Source of the DNA: Microbacterium barkeri
Lineage (GTDB): Bacteria; Actinomycetota; Actinomycetes; Actinomycetales; Microbacteriaceae
Direction of reading: 5' to 3'
DNA: 64,000 bases
Assembly: GCF_027921765.1 (NCBI RefSeq)
Contig: NZ_BSEJ01000018.1
Span: 1-64,000, forward strand
This document shows, one piece after another, positions 17,460-26,517 of this stretch. Position 1 is the first letter of the stretch, and each line of letters opens with the position of its first letter. The notes beneath the pieces are model-generated. The model did no database searches, was not told where the DNA came from, and saw only the letters and a list, made by a program, of their open reading frames with translations. Both the position numbers and the translations under genes were made by a program.

Positions 17460-18698
17460 TCAGGACGCGGTGACCGTCGCGCCCTTTCCGACGAGGGTGA
17501 TGCCGCTCGGCGTGATCGCGAAGCCGCGCGCGGCATCCGCCTCGCGCGAGAGACCGATCGACGCGCCCGCCTCGACGACGACGTTCTTGTCGAGGATCGC
17601 GCGGCGGACGGTCGCCCCCGGCTTGATCCGCGCGTTCTCGAACACGATCGAGTCGCTCACGTGCGCGCCCGACTCGACGATGCCGCCCGAGCCGAGCACG
17701 CTGCGCTCGATGTGCGCGCCCGAGATCACGGTGCCGCCCGCGACGATCGAGTCGATCACGGTGCTCAGCGTGCCCCGGGCGTCGCGCGTGAACTTCGCCG
17801 GCGGCAGGTTCACCTGCTGCGTGAAGATCGGCCACTCCTGGTTGTAGAGGTTGAACACCGGGAGCACCGAGATGAGGTCCTGGTGCGCCTCGAAGTACGA
17901 GTCGATCGTCCCCACGTCGCGCCAGTAGTAGCGGTCGCGCGCCGAGGCGCCCGGCACGGTGTTCTGCTTCATGTCGTACACGCCGGCCGTGCCGCGCTTG
18001 ACGAAGGCGGGGATGATGTCGCCGCCCATGTCGTGCTTCGAGTCGGCGCGCTCGCCGTCGCGCAGCACCTCCTCGATGAGCGCCTCGGCCGTGAAGACGT
18101 AGTTGCCCATCGAGGCGAGCACCTCGCGCGGCGAGTCGGGCAGGCCCTGCGGGTTCGACGGCTTCTCGAGGAACTCGCGGATGCGGCTCGGGTTCTCGGG
18201 GTCGATGTCGATGACGCCGAACTGGTCGGCGAGCGAGATCGGCTGGCGGATGGCCGCGACGGTCGCCTCGGCGCCCGAGGCGATGTGCGCCTCGATCATC
18301 TGGTCGAAGTCCATCCGGTAGACGTGGTCGGCGCCGACCACGACGATGTAGTCCGGGCGCTCGTCGTACACGAGGTTGAGGCTCTGCAGGATCGCGTCGG
18401 CCGAGCCCTGGTACCAGCGCTTCCCGAGCCGCTGCTGCGCGGGCACGGACGCGATGTAGGAGCCGAGCAGGCCGTTCATGCGCCACAGCTGCGAGATGTG
18501 GCGGTCGAGGCTGTGCGACTTGTACTGCGTGAGCACGACGATCTGCCGCAGCCCCGAGTTGATGAGGTTCGACAGCGCGAAGTCGATGAGGCGGTACTGT
18601 CCGCCGAAGGGCACGGCCGGTTTCGCCCGGTCCTCCGTGAGCGGCATGAGCCGCTTGCCTTCTCCGCCTGCGAGCACGATGCCGAAGTACTTGGACAT
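17460..18698 (-). CDS. glgC: Glucose-1-phosphate adenylyltransferase
   Basis: Makes ADP-glucose for glycogen synthesis. The 412-residue protein begins with the nucleotidyltransferase motif [30 protein letters not shown] P-loop and has [15 protein letters not shown] and the G1P-binding [12 protein letters not shown] left-handed beta-helix follows, with [23 protein letters not shown] hexapeptides (about residues 290-400). TAGGGT lies 6 nt before the ATG, so it is probably leaderless. It is divergent from glgA over only 111 bp. Confidence 0.96.
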   Translation of the reverse strand: MSKYFGIVLAGGEGKRLMPLTEDRAKPAVPFGGQYRLIDFALSNLINSGLRQIVVLTQYKSHSLDRHISQLWRMNGLLGSYIASVPAQQRLGKRWYQGSADAILQSLNLVYDERPDYIVVVGADHVYRMDFDQMIEAHIASGAEATVAAIRQPISLADQFGVIDIDPENPSRIREFLEKPSNPQGLPDSPREVLASMGNYVFTAEALIEEVLRDGERADSKHDMGGDIIPAFVKRGTAGVYDMKQNTVPGASARDRYYWRDVGTIDSYFEAHQDLISVLPVFNLYNQEWPIFTQQVNLPPAKFTRDARGTLSTVIDSIVAGGTVISGAHIERSVLGSGGIVESGAHVSDSIVFENARIKPGATVRRAILDKNVVVEAGASIGLSREADAARGFAITPSGITLVGKGATVTAS

Positions 18699-18704
18699 GG
18701 CCTC

Positions 18705-18710
18705 ACCCTA
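18705..18710 (-). promoter_or_regulatory. -10 box of leaderless glgC
   Basis: TAGGGT on the minus strand, exactly 6 nt before the glgC ATG. No Shine-Dalgarno is present. Confidence 0.6.
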
Positions 18711-18797
18711 GTGAGAACCGGAGGAGAAAGGCAGGCTCGAATCGCGGGGAGAAATGTGCAATTCTCGACCTGTTCCCCGCGCGGCCCCCAGCGGCGC

Positions 18798-18803
18798 TAG
18801 GTT
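18798..18803 (+). promoter_or_regulatory. -10 box of leaderless glgA
   Basis: TAGGTT, exactly 6 nt before the glgA ATG. Both divergent glycogen genes therefore appear leaderless. An imperfect inverted repeat with GAGAA/TTCTC ends lies between them and could hold a shared operator. Confidence 0.6.
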
Positions 18804-18809
18804 GACTGC

Positions 18810-19997
18810 ATGCGAGTCGATCTCCTCTCCCGCGAGTACCCGCCCGAGGTGTACGGCGGTGCCGGCGTGCACGTCGCCGAGCTCGTCAGAGCGCTCCGCC
18901 GAGATCTCGACGTCGTCGTGCGCGCGTTCGGCGCTCCGCGCGACGAGGAGGGCGTCTTCTCGTACGGGACGCCCGCCGAGCTCTCGGGCGCGAACGGCGC
19001 CCTGCGGACCATGGGCACCGACCTCCTCATCGCCCGCGATGTCGAGGGCGCCGACCTCGTCCACTCGCATACCTGGTACGCGAACTTCGCCGGACACGTC
19101 GCGAAGATGCTCCACGGCATCCCGCACGTGGTCACCGCCCACAGCCTCGAGCCGCTGCGCCCGTGGAAGGCCGAGCAGCTCGGCGGCGGCTATCGCCTGT
19201 CGAGCTGGATCGAGCGCGAGGCCCTCACGTCGGCCGACGCGGTCGTCGCGGTCAGCGAGGGCATGCGCCGCGACCTGCTGCGGGTGTACCCCGAGCTCGA
19301 GCCCGAGCGCGTGAAGGTCGTCTACAACGGCATCGACCTCGACGGCTGGCAGCGCGTCGACGACCCCGACACCGTGCGCGCCCTGGGCGTCGACCCCGAC
19401 CGCCCCTCGATCGTGTTCGTCGGCCGCATCACGCGGCAGAAGGGGCTGCCGTACCTGCTCCGCGCGGCGCGCGCTCTGCCGCCCGAGGTGCAGCTCGTGC
19501 TGTGCGCGGGCGCTCCCGACACGGCCGAGATCATGGCCGAGGTCGAGGGCCTCGTCGCCGAGCTGCGCGCCGAGCGCGACGGCGTCGTCTGGATCGACCG
19601 CCACCTGCCCCGCCCCGAGCTGTGCGCCCTGCTGAGCGCGGCCACGACGTTCGTCTGCCCCTCGGTGTACGAGCCGCTCGGCATCGTGAACCTCGAGGCC
19701 ATGGCCTGCGGTGCGCCGGTCGTCGGCACGGGCACCGGCGGCATCCCCGAGGTCGTCGCGGACGGCGTGACGGGAGCGATCGTCCCGATCGAGCAGGTGG
19801 ACGACGGAACGGGCACCCCGATCGACCCCGAGCGCTTCGTCGGCGACCTCGCCGCGGCGCTCACCGAGATGGTGTCCGACCCCGATCGCGCGCGTGCGCT
19901 GGGGGCCGCAGGGCGCGAGCGCGCCGAGCGCGAGTTCTCGTGGACCGCGATCGCCGACCGCACCCGCGCGCTGTACGCCGACGTCCGCGGCGTGTAG
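18810..19997 (+). CDS. glgA: Glycogen synthase / ADP-glucose-using GT4 glycosyltransferase (actinobacterial type)
   Basis: 395-residue retaining GT-B glycosyltransferase of family GT4. The N-terminal domain holds SREYPPEVYGGAGVHVAEL. The C-terminal donor site holds VFVGRITRQKGLPYLLRAA (about residues 205-225) and the E-x7-E type motif CPSVYEPLGIVNLEAMACG, followed by GTGGIPEVV. This short actinobacterial GlgA is related to GlgM, which makes maltose 1-phosphate from ADP-glucose, so the acceptor may be glucose 1-phosphate or glycogen. It is paired divergently with glgC, the enzyme that makes its donor. Confidence 0.92.
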   Translation: MRVDLLSREYPPEVYGGAGVHVAELVRALRRDLDVVVRAFGAPRDEEGVFSYGTPAELSGANGALRTMGTDLLIARDVEGADLVHSHTWYANFAGHVAKMLHGIPHVVTAHSLEPLRPWKAEQLGGGYRLSSWIEREALTSADAVVAVSEGMRRDLLRVYPELEPERVKVVYNGIDLDGWQRVDDPDTVRALGVDPDRPSIVFVGRITRQKGLPYLLRAARALPPEVQLVLCAGAPDTAEIMAEVEGLVAELRAERDGVVWIDRHLPRPELCALLSAATTFVCPSVYEPLGIVNLEAMACGAPVVGTGTGGIPEVVADGVTGAIVPIEQVDDGTGTPIDPERFVGDLAAALTEMVSDPDRARALGAAGRERAEREFSWTAIADRTRALYADVRGV

Positions 19998-20013
19998 CTC
20001 CCGCTGACATGTC

Positions 20014-20047
20014 AGAGGCCCCGTCCGGCGAACCGGACGGGGCCTCT
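20014..20047. terminator. Bidirectional hairpin terminator of glgA and tRNA-Ser
   Basis: A perfect 15-bp inverted repeat (agaggccccgtccgg and its complement) around a CGAA loop, followed by TTCT. It sits 17 bp after glgA and 6 bp from the convergent tRNA gene. Confidence 0.85.
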
Positions 20048-20052
20048 TCTGC

Positions 20053-20140
20053 GGAAGCGACAGGATTTGAACCTGCGATGCGAGTTACCCCGCATACTTG
20101 GATTCCAGCCAAGCTCCTTAGGCCTCTCGGACACGCTTCC
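20053..20140 (-). tRNA. tRNA-Ser (anticodon GGA)
   Basis: 88-nt gene on the minus strand. The acceptor arm GGAAGCG pairs with CGCTTCC. The D arm reads TCCGAGAGGCCTAAGGA, the anticodon loop CTGGAAT carries GGA, a long variable arm is present as expected for class II serine tRNA, and the T arm is CAGGTTCAAATCCTG. CCA is not encoded. It reads UCC/UCU codons. Confidence 0.95.
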
Positions 20141-20206
20141 AGAGGAAGACCTTATCACGCGAGCCCGCGCCTCTCCTGCCGAGCCCCCTCGGGAGGCCGC
20201 TCCCTC

Positions 20207-20263
20207 GCATGTCTCGAATTTGCAGGCAATCGCGGCCCGTAAGGCTGCACAAGTGAGACATGC
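20207..20263. repeat. Interrupted 19-bp inverted repeat before the lone ATPase
   Basis: The arms at 20207-20225 and 20245-20263 share GCATGTCTC/GAGACATGC (9 of 9) and TGCAG/CTGCA (5 of 5) around a mismatched 5-bp centre, with a 19-bp spacer. The segment is richer in A and T than its surroundings. It lies between the tRNA-Ser gene and the -10 box of the ATPase gene, so an operator or a structured RNA are both possible. Confidence 0.6.
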
Positions 20264-20293
20264 CGCGTGTCCGGAGCGGGGCGCGGGGCAGGC

Positions 20294-20299
20294 TAGGGT
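20294..20299 (+). promoter_or_regulatory. -10 box of leaderless ATPase gene
   Basis: TAGGGT, exactly 6 nt before the GTG at 20306. This supports that GTG over the overlapping GTG at 20304, which is in another frame. Confidence 0.55.
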
Positions 20300-20305
20300 C
20301 GCCGT

Positions 20306-21031
20306 GTGGATGCGCCCCCTCTCTCCCGCCGGGCCCTCCCCGTGCGCAGAATCGAGGCGCACCCGCTCGCGCCCGCCGATCTGCGGCGCTGGCCCGCTAC
20401 GCTCGTTCCCGTCCGGCAGGTGCTCGAGGAGGGACTGGACCTCGGCGCCGTGACGGTGCTCACGGGCGAGAACGGCGTCGGCAAGTCGACCCTGGTCGAG
20501 GCTCTCGCCACGGCATACGGCCTCAACGCAGAGGGAGGCTCGAGCGGCGCCCAGCACGCCACGCGCGCGTCGGAGTCCGACCTCGGCGACCACCTGCAGC
20601 TCGTGCGCGGGGCCGGTGCGCCGAGGAAGGGCTTCTTCCTGCGGGCGGAGACCATGCACGGGTTCTACACGTACCTCGAGGACATCGGGATGGGCGCCCC
20701 GCTTCACGAGCGCAGCCACGGCGAGTCGTTCCTCGACCTGGTCTCCGAGCGCCTGCGCATCCGCGGGCTGTGGGTGCTCGACGAGCCGGAATCCGCTCTC
20801 TCCGTCTCTGGCTGCCTCGCGCTTCTCGGGCTGCTGCGCGAACTCGTCGCAGACGGCTCGCAGATCGTCCTCTCGACGCACTCGCCGGTGCTCGCCGCAT
20901 TCCCCGGAGCCGACCTGCTCGAGCTCGGCTCGTGGGGCATCCGTCGATGCGCGTACGACGACCTCGACCTCGTGCGGACGTGGCGATCATTCCTCGACTC
21001 CCCCGGCCGGTTCCTGCGTCACCTGGAGTGA
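20306..21031 (+). CDS. Lone AAA/ABC-type ATPase (predicted ATPase, COG3910-like)
   Basis: 241 residues. Walker A is VTVLTGENGVGKSTLVEALA at about residues 50-69. Walker B is LWVLDEPESALS near residue 155, and the switch His is in IVLSTHSPVLAAFPGA near residue 193. The short signature region lies around SHGESFLDL, with the GES in place of LSGGQ. This is the SMC/OLD-like ATPase type without a coiled coil and without a fused nuclease. It has no operon partner: tRNA-Ser lies upstream on the other strand and a convergent hydrolase downstream. Function unknown. A regulated single-gene unit is suggested by the inverted repeat upstream. Confidence 0.85.
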   Translation: MDAPPLSRRALPVRRIEAHPLAPADLRRWPATLVPVRQVLEEGLDLGAVTVLTGENGVGKSTLVEALATAYGLNAEGGSSGAQHATRASESDLGDHLQLVRGAGAPRKGFFLRAETMHGFYTYLEDIGMGAPLHERSHGESFLDLVSERLRIRGLWVLDEPESALSVSGCLALLGLLRELVADGSQIVLSTHSPVLAAFPGADLLELGSWGIRRCAYDDLDLVRTWRSFLDSPGRFLRHLE

Positions 21032-21076
21032 ACGCGTCAACCGTCGCGGGCGGCTGAGCCGGGCGCGGGGGGGCGG

Positions 21077-21850
21077 TCAGCCCATCCGCTCGGCGACGAT
21101 GCGCGCGGTCGCCGCGGGATCGGGGCGGTGCATGACGGACTCCGGCACCACGACGAGCTCGGCGTCGGGGCGCGCGGCCGCGAGGCGGTCGGCCGCCTCG
21201 ACGAGCACGGGGAACGTCTGCTCCCCGCGCAGGATCACGATCGGCTGCCCGACCTCGAGCATCGCGGCGGTCGGCCCTCCCGCGTCCCGGACGAGCCGCG
21301 CGTCGTAGACGGTCGACTGCGCGAGCGGCGCAAGGAGCGTGAGTGCGCCCCGCGCCCGCATCCCCTCGACCATCTCGCGCGGAAGCCCGACGCCCTCGAC
21401 CTGGAATGTCGCGACCGCGTCCTCGAGGGCGCCGTCGTCGACGAGCGCCTGGAGGCGATCGGGGAGGTCGTGCGGCGCCGGCTCTCCTGCGTGGAGCGGG
21501 GGCTCTGAGAGGAACAGCCGGCGGATGGGCACCCCCAGCGACGCCGCGAAAAGCGCGAGCACGGCCCCCGACGAGTGCCCCAGCACCGCGGCGTCGCCGC
21601 CCTCGGCCTCGATCACGGCCGCGAGGTCCTCGCTCTCGCGCTCGGGGGCGGAGTCGCGTGCGTCGCCACTGTCACCGCGCGCGCGTCGGTCCCAGGTGAC
21701 GGCCCGCAGGCCGGAGGCCGCGAGCGCCTCGGCGAGGCCCGAGGCGTCCGCCGCGGTCGAGAGCGCGCCGTTGACGATGACGACCGTGGGCCCGTCGCCG
21801 AGGGTGCGGAACGCGATGGGGGTGCCGTCTGCGGAGGTGACCGTGTCCAT
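21077..21850 (-). CDS. Alpha/beta hydrolase
   Basis: 257 residues. The strand-turn TVVIVNGALSTAAD, the nucleophile elbow VLGHSSGAVLA with Ser near residue 94, a catalytic Asp candidate near GEQTFPVL and the His near residue 240 (VMHRPDP) give the standard triad. The ATG at 21850 is chosen because DTVTSADGTPIAFRTLGDGP is the usual N-terminal strand pair. Family members include esterases and haloperoxidase-like enzymes; substrate unknown. Confidence 0.85.
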   Translation of the reverse strand: MDTVTSADGTPIAFRTLGDGPTVVIVNGALSTAADASGLAEALAASGLRAVTWDRRARGDSGDARDSAPERESEDLAAVIEAEGGDAAVLGHSSGAVLALFAASLGVPIRRLFLSEPPLHAGEPAPHDLPDRLQALVDDGALEDAVATFQVEGVGLPREMVEGMRARGALTLLAPLAQSTVYDARLVRDAGGPTAAMLEVGQPIVILRGEQTFPVLVEAADRLAAARPDAELVVVPESVMHRPDPAATARIVAERMG

Positions 21851-21952
21851 GACCCCAGCGAACCATGCACCGCCGACATCCGGAACCGGTCCTGGTCGCG
21901 AACGGCCGCCATCCGCCGCCGTCAAGCGGCCGGAAGCGGCAAGTGGTCCGCC

Positions 21953-22432
21953 TCAGCCGCAGTTCGGGCAGACGCCCGTGAGCGGCATCTCCATGAAGCA
22001 GGTCGGGCAGACGTCGGCCACGCGCTCGGGCACGACGGGCTTGCGGACCGTCTCGCGGCGCGGCGCGCTCGAGCGCGCCGGCGCGACGCGCACGGCGTGC
22101 GTCACAGGGTGCGTGACACCCCACGAGCCGTGGAAGCGGCGGCTCGGCCAGCGCTCGAGGTCGCCCGCGAGGCGGGCGGCGTCGGACTCAGATCGGAAGC
22201 CGTTCGTGTAGCCCGCGTGCACCTCGAGTGCGGCGCTGCCGCGGCGCTCGATCTTGAAGTACGTGCGGTACCCGACGAAGCCCGTGACGTCGGAGCCGTC
22301 CACGATGCGGCGGATGACCGCCTGGTTCTCGGGAGGCGTGCCGTGCTTCTGGAAGGCCTCGTCGAGCGTCGCGTACCGCTTCGCGCGCCCCTCCCGGCCC
22401 TGGTCCACGCTGGTCTCCGGCGATTGGCTCAC
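21953..22432 (-). CDS. Hypothetical protein with C-terminal zinc ribbon
   Basis: 159 residues, start GTG with AAGGAG 8 nt upstream. The middle part (VTGFVGYRTYFKIERRGSA) looks like a small beta-rich domain. A basic Ala/Arg linker follows. The last 20 residues form a CPTC-x9-CPNC zinc ribbon. No family is recognised. Zinc ribbons of this layout often mark nucleic-acid or ribosome-related proteins, but nothing here proves it. Neighbours do not help. Confidence 0.75.
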   Translation of the reverse strand: MSQSPETSVDQGREGRAKRYATLDEAFQKHGTPPENQAVIRRIVDGSDVTGFVGYRTYFKIERRGSAALEVHAGYTNGFRSESDAARLAGDLERWPSRRFHGSWGVTHPVTHAVRVAPARSSAPRRETVRKPVVPERVADVCPTCFMEMPLTGVCPNCG

Positions 22433-22499
22433 GATGCGCTCCTTCTCCCCACCCTTCGACGGTACCCGCGCCGGGCGCTCGACAGGAACGCGTGTCGCG

Positions 22500-23477
22500 T
22501 CACCGGGCCACGGGCAGCGGGAGCGCCGCCGCGGGCTCGCTCCCGACCGGCGACGGGATGGCGCGCCGCGCCCACTCGGGCGCGTTCGGGTTCGCGGACG
22601 GCGGGATCACCACGCCCTCCTCCTCGAGGCGGCGCGCGGTCGCCGCCTCGTCGACGAAGCGCCCCACCGTCGCCGCGCCGGCGGCCGGCACCACCGTGTG
22701 CATCACCGTGCGCTCGTAGACGTGGACGAAGTTGACGCTCTGCGCCGCATCCCTTCCGCGCGTCCCGCGACCGGGCGTGAAGAGGTCCTGCGTGTAGCAG
22801 GTCGACGAGGCGACCGACACGGGGATGCCCTCGAACCCCGCGGTCGTGCTGTAGTGCAGGTGGCCCGCGAGGATGGCCCGCACATCCGTGCCGCGCAGGA
22901 CGTCGGCGAGGGCCGCCTGGTCGCGCAGCTCGACCGTGACGGCGAGGTCCTGCAGACACGGGACGGGCGGGTGGTGCATCGCGAGGATCGTCCCCTCGGG
23001 CGCGGGCGTCGCGAGCACGTCGGCCAGCCAGGCGAGCTGTCCCGGCTCGAGCTCGCCGTGCGCGTGCCCCGGCACGGTCGAGTCCAGGACGACGAGCCGC
23101 AGCCCGCCGAGCCACTCGACGCGGTCCAGCGGCTCGGTCGTCGGCGCGGCGTCGAGGAGCGTGCGCCGCAGCGTCGCGCGATCGTCGTGATTGCCCATGA
23201 CCCACACGATCCGCGCGTCCATCTCCGCGGCCGCGCGCTCCACGATGTCGCGCAGCTCGGCGTACGCCTCGGGCTCGCCCCGGTCGGCCAGATCGCCCGT
23301 GAACACGAGCGCCTCGGGGCGGATGCCCGTCCCGGCCAGCGAGCCGAGCAGCTCGCGCAGGCGCTCGCTCGCCTCGGCGACGCCGCACAGGCGCTCCCCC
23401 GGCATGACGAGATGCGTGTCCGAGATGTGGACGAGGAAGTGATCGGGCAGCGGATGCTCGGACTGGCGGATGGGCAC
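22500..23477 (-). CDS. Metallophosphoesterase (CpdA-like cyclic nucleotide phosphodiesterase type)
   Basis: 325 residues with all calcineurin-like motifs in order: ISDTHL (Asp20, His22), [34 protein letters not shown] and [18 protein letters not shown]. These ligate a binuclear metal centre. The overall layout fits the CpdA/class III 3',5'-cyclic nucleotide phosphodiesterase subfamily, although phospholipase-like members share it. Start GTG with AGAGGGAA upstream. Confidence 0.88.
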   Translation of the reverse strand: MPIRQSEHPLPDHFLVHISDTHLVMPGERLCGVAEASERLRELLGSLAGTGIRPEALVFTGDLADRGEPEAYAELRDIVERAAAEMDARIVWVMGNHDDRATLRRTLLDAAPTTEPLDRVEWLGGLRLVVLDSTVPGHAHGELEPGQLAWLADVLATPAPEGTILAMHHPPVPCLQDLAVTVELRDQAALADVLRGTDVRAILAGHLHYSTTAGFEGIPVSVASSTCYTQDLFTPGRGTRGRDAAQSVNFVHVYERTVMHTVVPAAGAATVGRFVDEAATARRLEEEGVVIPPSANPNAPEWARRAIPSPVGSEPAAALPLPVAR

Positions 23478-23633
23478 GCGGTTCCCTCTCGTCGGCGGCG
23501 GGCGCCGGCAGGGCTCTCGGGGCCGGCTCCGCCTCGCCCGCAGGGTGCCCCCTCGGGATGTCGTCCGGCTGGCGCGGCGGCGACGCGCCGGTGAACGGGG
23601 CGTCGCCGCCCGGCGAACGGCCGAACCGCGCGC

Positions 23634-24155
23634 TCAGCCGCGCGGAGGCCGGCCGAGCGTCTCGATCGCCGCGGCGACCCGCGCGTGCGTCTCCGCATCG
23701 CGCGCGACGATGCGCACCTCCTCCGCCCGCGTGCGCGACGCCGCGATCGTCTCCACGGCAGCCGCGATCGCATCGTCCCGAGGCCATCCGTAGACGCCCG
23801 CGCTGATGAGCGGGAAGGCGACGCTGCGCGCACCGAGCTCGTCCGCGACCGCGAGCGCTCGCCGATAGCAGGATTCCAGGAGCGTGCGGTCGCGCTCGCC
23901 CGCCGCGTGGTTCGGGCCGACGGTGTGCACGACCCACCGCGCAGGCAGGCGACCGGCGGTCGTCCACCCCGCGTCGCCCGTCGCGAGCCCGCGCGGGAAC
24001 CGCGCGATGCATGCGCGGAGGATCTCGGGGCCGCCCGCGCGGTGGATGGCGCCGTCGACACCGCCGCCTCCGCGCATCGCCCTGCTCGCCGCGTTGACGA
24101 CGACGTCCACCTCCTGCTCCGTGATGTCGCCCAGAACGGCGGTGATGGCCGTCAT
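23634..24155 (-). CDS. Macro-domain protein (O-acetyl-ADP-ribose deacetylase type)
   Basis: 173 residues, a single macro domain that binds ADP-ribose. Motifs: GDITEQEVDVVVNAAS at the start, GGGGVDGAIHRAGG for diphosphate binding, and FPLISAGVYGWPRDDAIAAA. This is the MacroD-type order, so removal of acetyl from O-acetyl-ADP-ribose or of mono-ADP-ribose is likely. The ATG overlaps the stop of the upstream AhpD-like gene by 4 nt, giving a two-gene operon. Confidence 0.9.
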   Translation of the reverse strand: MTAITAVLGDITEQEVDVVVNAASRAMRGGGGVDGAIHRAGGPEILRACIARFPRGLATGDAGWTTAGRLPARWVVHTVGPNHAAGERDRTLLESCYRRALAVADELGARSVAFPLISAGVYGWPRDDAIAAAVETIAASRTRAEEVRIVARDAETHARVAAAIETLGRPPRG

Positions 24156-24745
24156 GCGGCGGCCCCGCGTCTCTCGGCGGCCTCGCGCAGGGCCTGCGAC
24201 AGCTGCGGGCTCAGCCGCGGCACGTCCTCGATCGGCACCGCGAGCGCCTGGAGCGTGCGGCTGAAGAGGTTGCGCGCCCCTGCGGCGAGCGCGATGTCGA
24301 CGATCTGCCGGTCGGAGAAGCCGACGGCCCGCAGCCGCGCCGAGTCGTCGTCCGTCATCGAGGCCGCGTCCTGCGAGAGACGCGCCGCGAACGCCATCAC
24401 GGCGACGTCGCGCTCGTCGAGGCCCGCGGCCTCGGGATCGCGGAGCACGAGCGCGAGCCCGTCCTCGTCGAGGAGGCCTGCGTCGAGCGTCTTCCTGCCG
24501 TGCGCGAGGAGGCAGTGCACCGACCCGATCGCGGCAGCTCCGGCGAGGGTCGCGAGCTCGTAGACGCGGAGCCCGATCGACGGGACGACGGCGCGCACGA
24601 GCGCCTCGAACGCCGCGTGCGCCGCGGGGTTCACCGCCATCGCGCGGGTATGGCTGAACACGAGGCCGTCCGCCTCGAGGTCGTGCGCGTACATGGCCGC
24701 GACCTGCGGGTCGGGGTCGTCCTCATGGGGCGTCGAGATGATCAT
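24152..24745 (-). CDS. Carboxymuconolactone decarboxylase / AhpD-like peroxidase-related protein
   Basis: 197 residues, mostly helical, in the CMD/AhpD fold (VRAVVPSIGLRVYELATLAGAAAIGSVHCLLAHG). The AhpD CxxC is replaced by SVHC with one Cys, the arrangement of the peroxidase-related subgroup. Start ATG at 24745 with AGGAGG 6 nt upstream. Co-translated with the macro-domain gene, which hints at an oxidative-stress or NAD-metabolite link; that is inference. Confidence 0.82.
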   Translation of the reverse strand: MIISTPHEDDPDPQVAAMYAHDLEADGLVFSHTRAMAVNPAAHAAFEALVRAVVPSIGLRVYELATLAGAAAIGSVHCLLAHGRKTLDAGLLDEDGLALVLRDPEAAGLDERDVAVMAFAARLSQDAASMTDDDSARLRAVGFSDRQIVDIALAAGARNLFSRTLQALAVPIEDVPRLSPQLSQALREAAERRGAAA

Positions 24746-24834
24746 GCCCGCCTCCTGACTGCGTCGGATGCGACCAGGATGCTCCCGCATCGCCTCCGCG
24801 TCGAGGGGATCAGCTCTCGATGGCGCGACCGGGG

Positions 24835-26517
24835 TCAGGCGACGGGCTCGATGCCCGTGAGCCGCAGCTCCTCGAGGTCGAGCCGCGCCTGGATGCGGTT
24901 CACGACGCCGTCGTCGACCGAGCCGTCGGCCCGGAGACCGTAGAGCACCTCCCGCTTGCGCGCGAGCAGCGCGAGCCGGAGACGCGTGTGCTCCTCGTGC
25001 CGCGTGATCGGCGACATCGTGAGCACCTCGATCGCCGCAGCCTCGGCGGCGCGCTCGGCGTCGTCGGACGGGCCGAGCATCCCCTCGAGCACGGCCACCT
25101 CGCGGTCGACGCGCTCCTGCTCACGCGCCTGACGTTGCGCGTTCGCGAGCTCGAGCGTCTCCGAGACGTCGTCGCGGATGCGGTCGCGCACCTCGTCGCT
25201 CACCGCGTGCGCGGCCGCGAGCTCGTCGAGCGACGCGAGCGCCGCACCCGTGATGGCCCGCTGCGCGAGCTCGTACTCCTCGTCGCTCGCCCGGTCCTCC
25301 GGAAGGCGCGCCCAGCGCACGACGACGGGGAGGAGCGGCCCCTGCACGAGGAGGGTGAGCACGATGACGCCCGCCGTGACGAACACGATGTCCTCGCGCC
25401 CCGTGAGCGCGGAGCCGTCCGCGGTCGCGAGCGGAACGGACAGCGCGATCGCGAGCGAGACGGCGCCCCGGAAGCCCGCGACCGTGCTCACCACCCGCGC
25501 GCGATGGCTCATCCGCCGCTCGCGCTGCGACGGACGGCGATCGAGCAGGCGGATCATCGTGACCGTGGTCATCTGGAACGCGAACCGGACGACGAGCGTC
25601 ACGAGCCACACGACGACCGTGACGCCCAGAAGCCGGCCGACCTCGCGCGCGTCGATCGTGTGCGCGACGTGCTGCACCTCGAGCCCGATGAGCACGAACA
25701 GCGCGCCATTGAGGAGGAACGTCCCGAGCGGCCACGCGGCCTCGGTCTGGCGTCGTGACGCGGCTGTCGTCGTGCGCGGCGCGACCCAGGCCGCGATGAG
25801 CCCCGCCACGACGACCGCGAGCACGCCCGACGCGTGGACGAGCTCGGCGACGAGGAACGCCGCGAACGGCGTGAGGAGGAGCGCGATGTTGATCGTCAGC
25901 GCGTCGCGCAGGCGGCGCATGAGCAGGTAGGCGACGCCGGCCACCGCGAGGCCGGCCACGACCCCGCCCGCGTACGACAGCACGACGAGGCCCGTGATGG
26001 TCCACGGCGTGTACTGGCCACCGATCGCGACGCCGACGGCGACCGACGAGATGACGAGGGCGGTGCCGTCGTTCGTGAGGCTCTCGGCCTTCAGCACCAT
26101 GAAGTTCCGGTGCGGCAGGGTCCGCCCGAGCGCGGCGACCGCCGTCGCGTCGGGAGGGGCGACCGCGGCGCCGAGGATGAGCGCGATCTCCCACGGCAGG
26201 CCCATCAGGTGCGCGGCGCCCGCGACCGCGAACGCGGTCGCGACGACGAGGAGCGTGCTCATCAGCACGATGCCGCGCAGGTCGCGCCGGATGGCCCTGA
26301 GCGAGGTCGTGAGGCTCTCCCAGAAGAGCATGACCGGCAGGAAGAGCAGGAGCACCGTCTCGGGCGGCAGCTGCACCTCGCGCAGCTCGGGCACGAACCC
26401 CAGCACGAGTCCGAACGCGAGCAGCAGCAGGGGAACCGCGACGCGCAGCCGCGGAGCGACCAGCGCTCCGACGAGCACGGCGGCGCCCAGGAGCACGGTG
26501 ATCTCGAGTCCGTCCAT
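24835..26517 (-). CDS. Na+/H+ antiporter (CPA1 family)
   Basis: 560 residues. About 12 membrane helices (residues 5-400) carry the CPA1 motifs LGAAVAPPDATAV and KAESLTNDGTALV, whose Asp residues move the ions. A cytoplasmic helical tail (about 420-560) is rich in Arg and Glu. Start ATG at 26517 with GGAGAGAGGA upstream. It is divergent from the desaturase gene. Roles in pH and sodium homeostasis are expected. Confidence 0.93.
   Translation of the reverse strand: MDGLEITVLLGAAVLVGALVAPRLRVAVPLLLLAFGLVLGFVPELREVQLPPETVLLLFLPVMLFWESLTTSLRAIRRDLRGIVLMSTLLVVATAFAVAGAAHLMGLPWEIALILGAAVAPPDATAVAALGRTLPHRNFMVLKAESLTNDGTALVISSVAVGVAIGGQYTPWTITGLVVLSYAGGVVAGLAVAGVAYLLMRRLRDALTINIALLLTPFAAFLVAELVHASGVLAVVVAGLIAAWVAPRTTTAASRRQTEAAWPLGTFLLNGALFVLIGLEVQHVAHTIDAREVGRLLGVTVVVWLVTLVVRFAFQMTTVTMIRLLDRRPSQRERRMSHRARVVSTVAGFRGAVSLAIALSVPLATADGSALTGREDIVFVTAGVIVLTLLVQGPLLPVVVRWARLPEDRASDEEYELAQRAITGAALASLDELAAAHAVSDEVRDRIRDDVSETLELANAQRQAREQERVDREVAVLEGMLGPSDDAERAAEAAAIEVLTMSPITRHEEHTRLRLALLARKREVLYGLRADGSVDDGVVNRIQARLDLEELRLTGIEPVA

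Noticed and set aside
20053..20140. tRNA-Ser as an integration site for a mobile element
   Set aside because: No integrase, no duplicate of the tRNA 3' end and ordinary genes on both sides.
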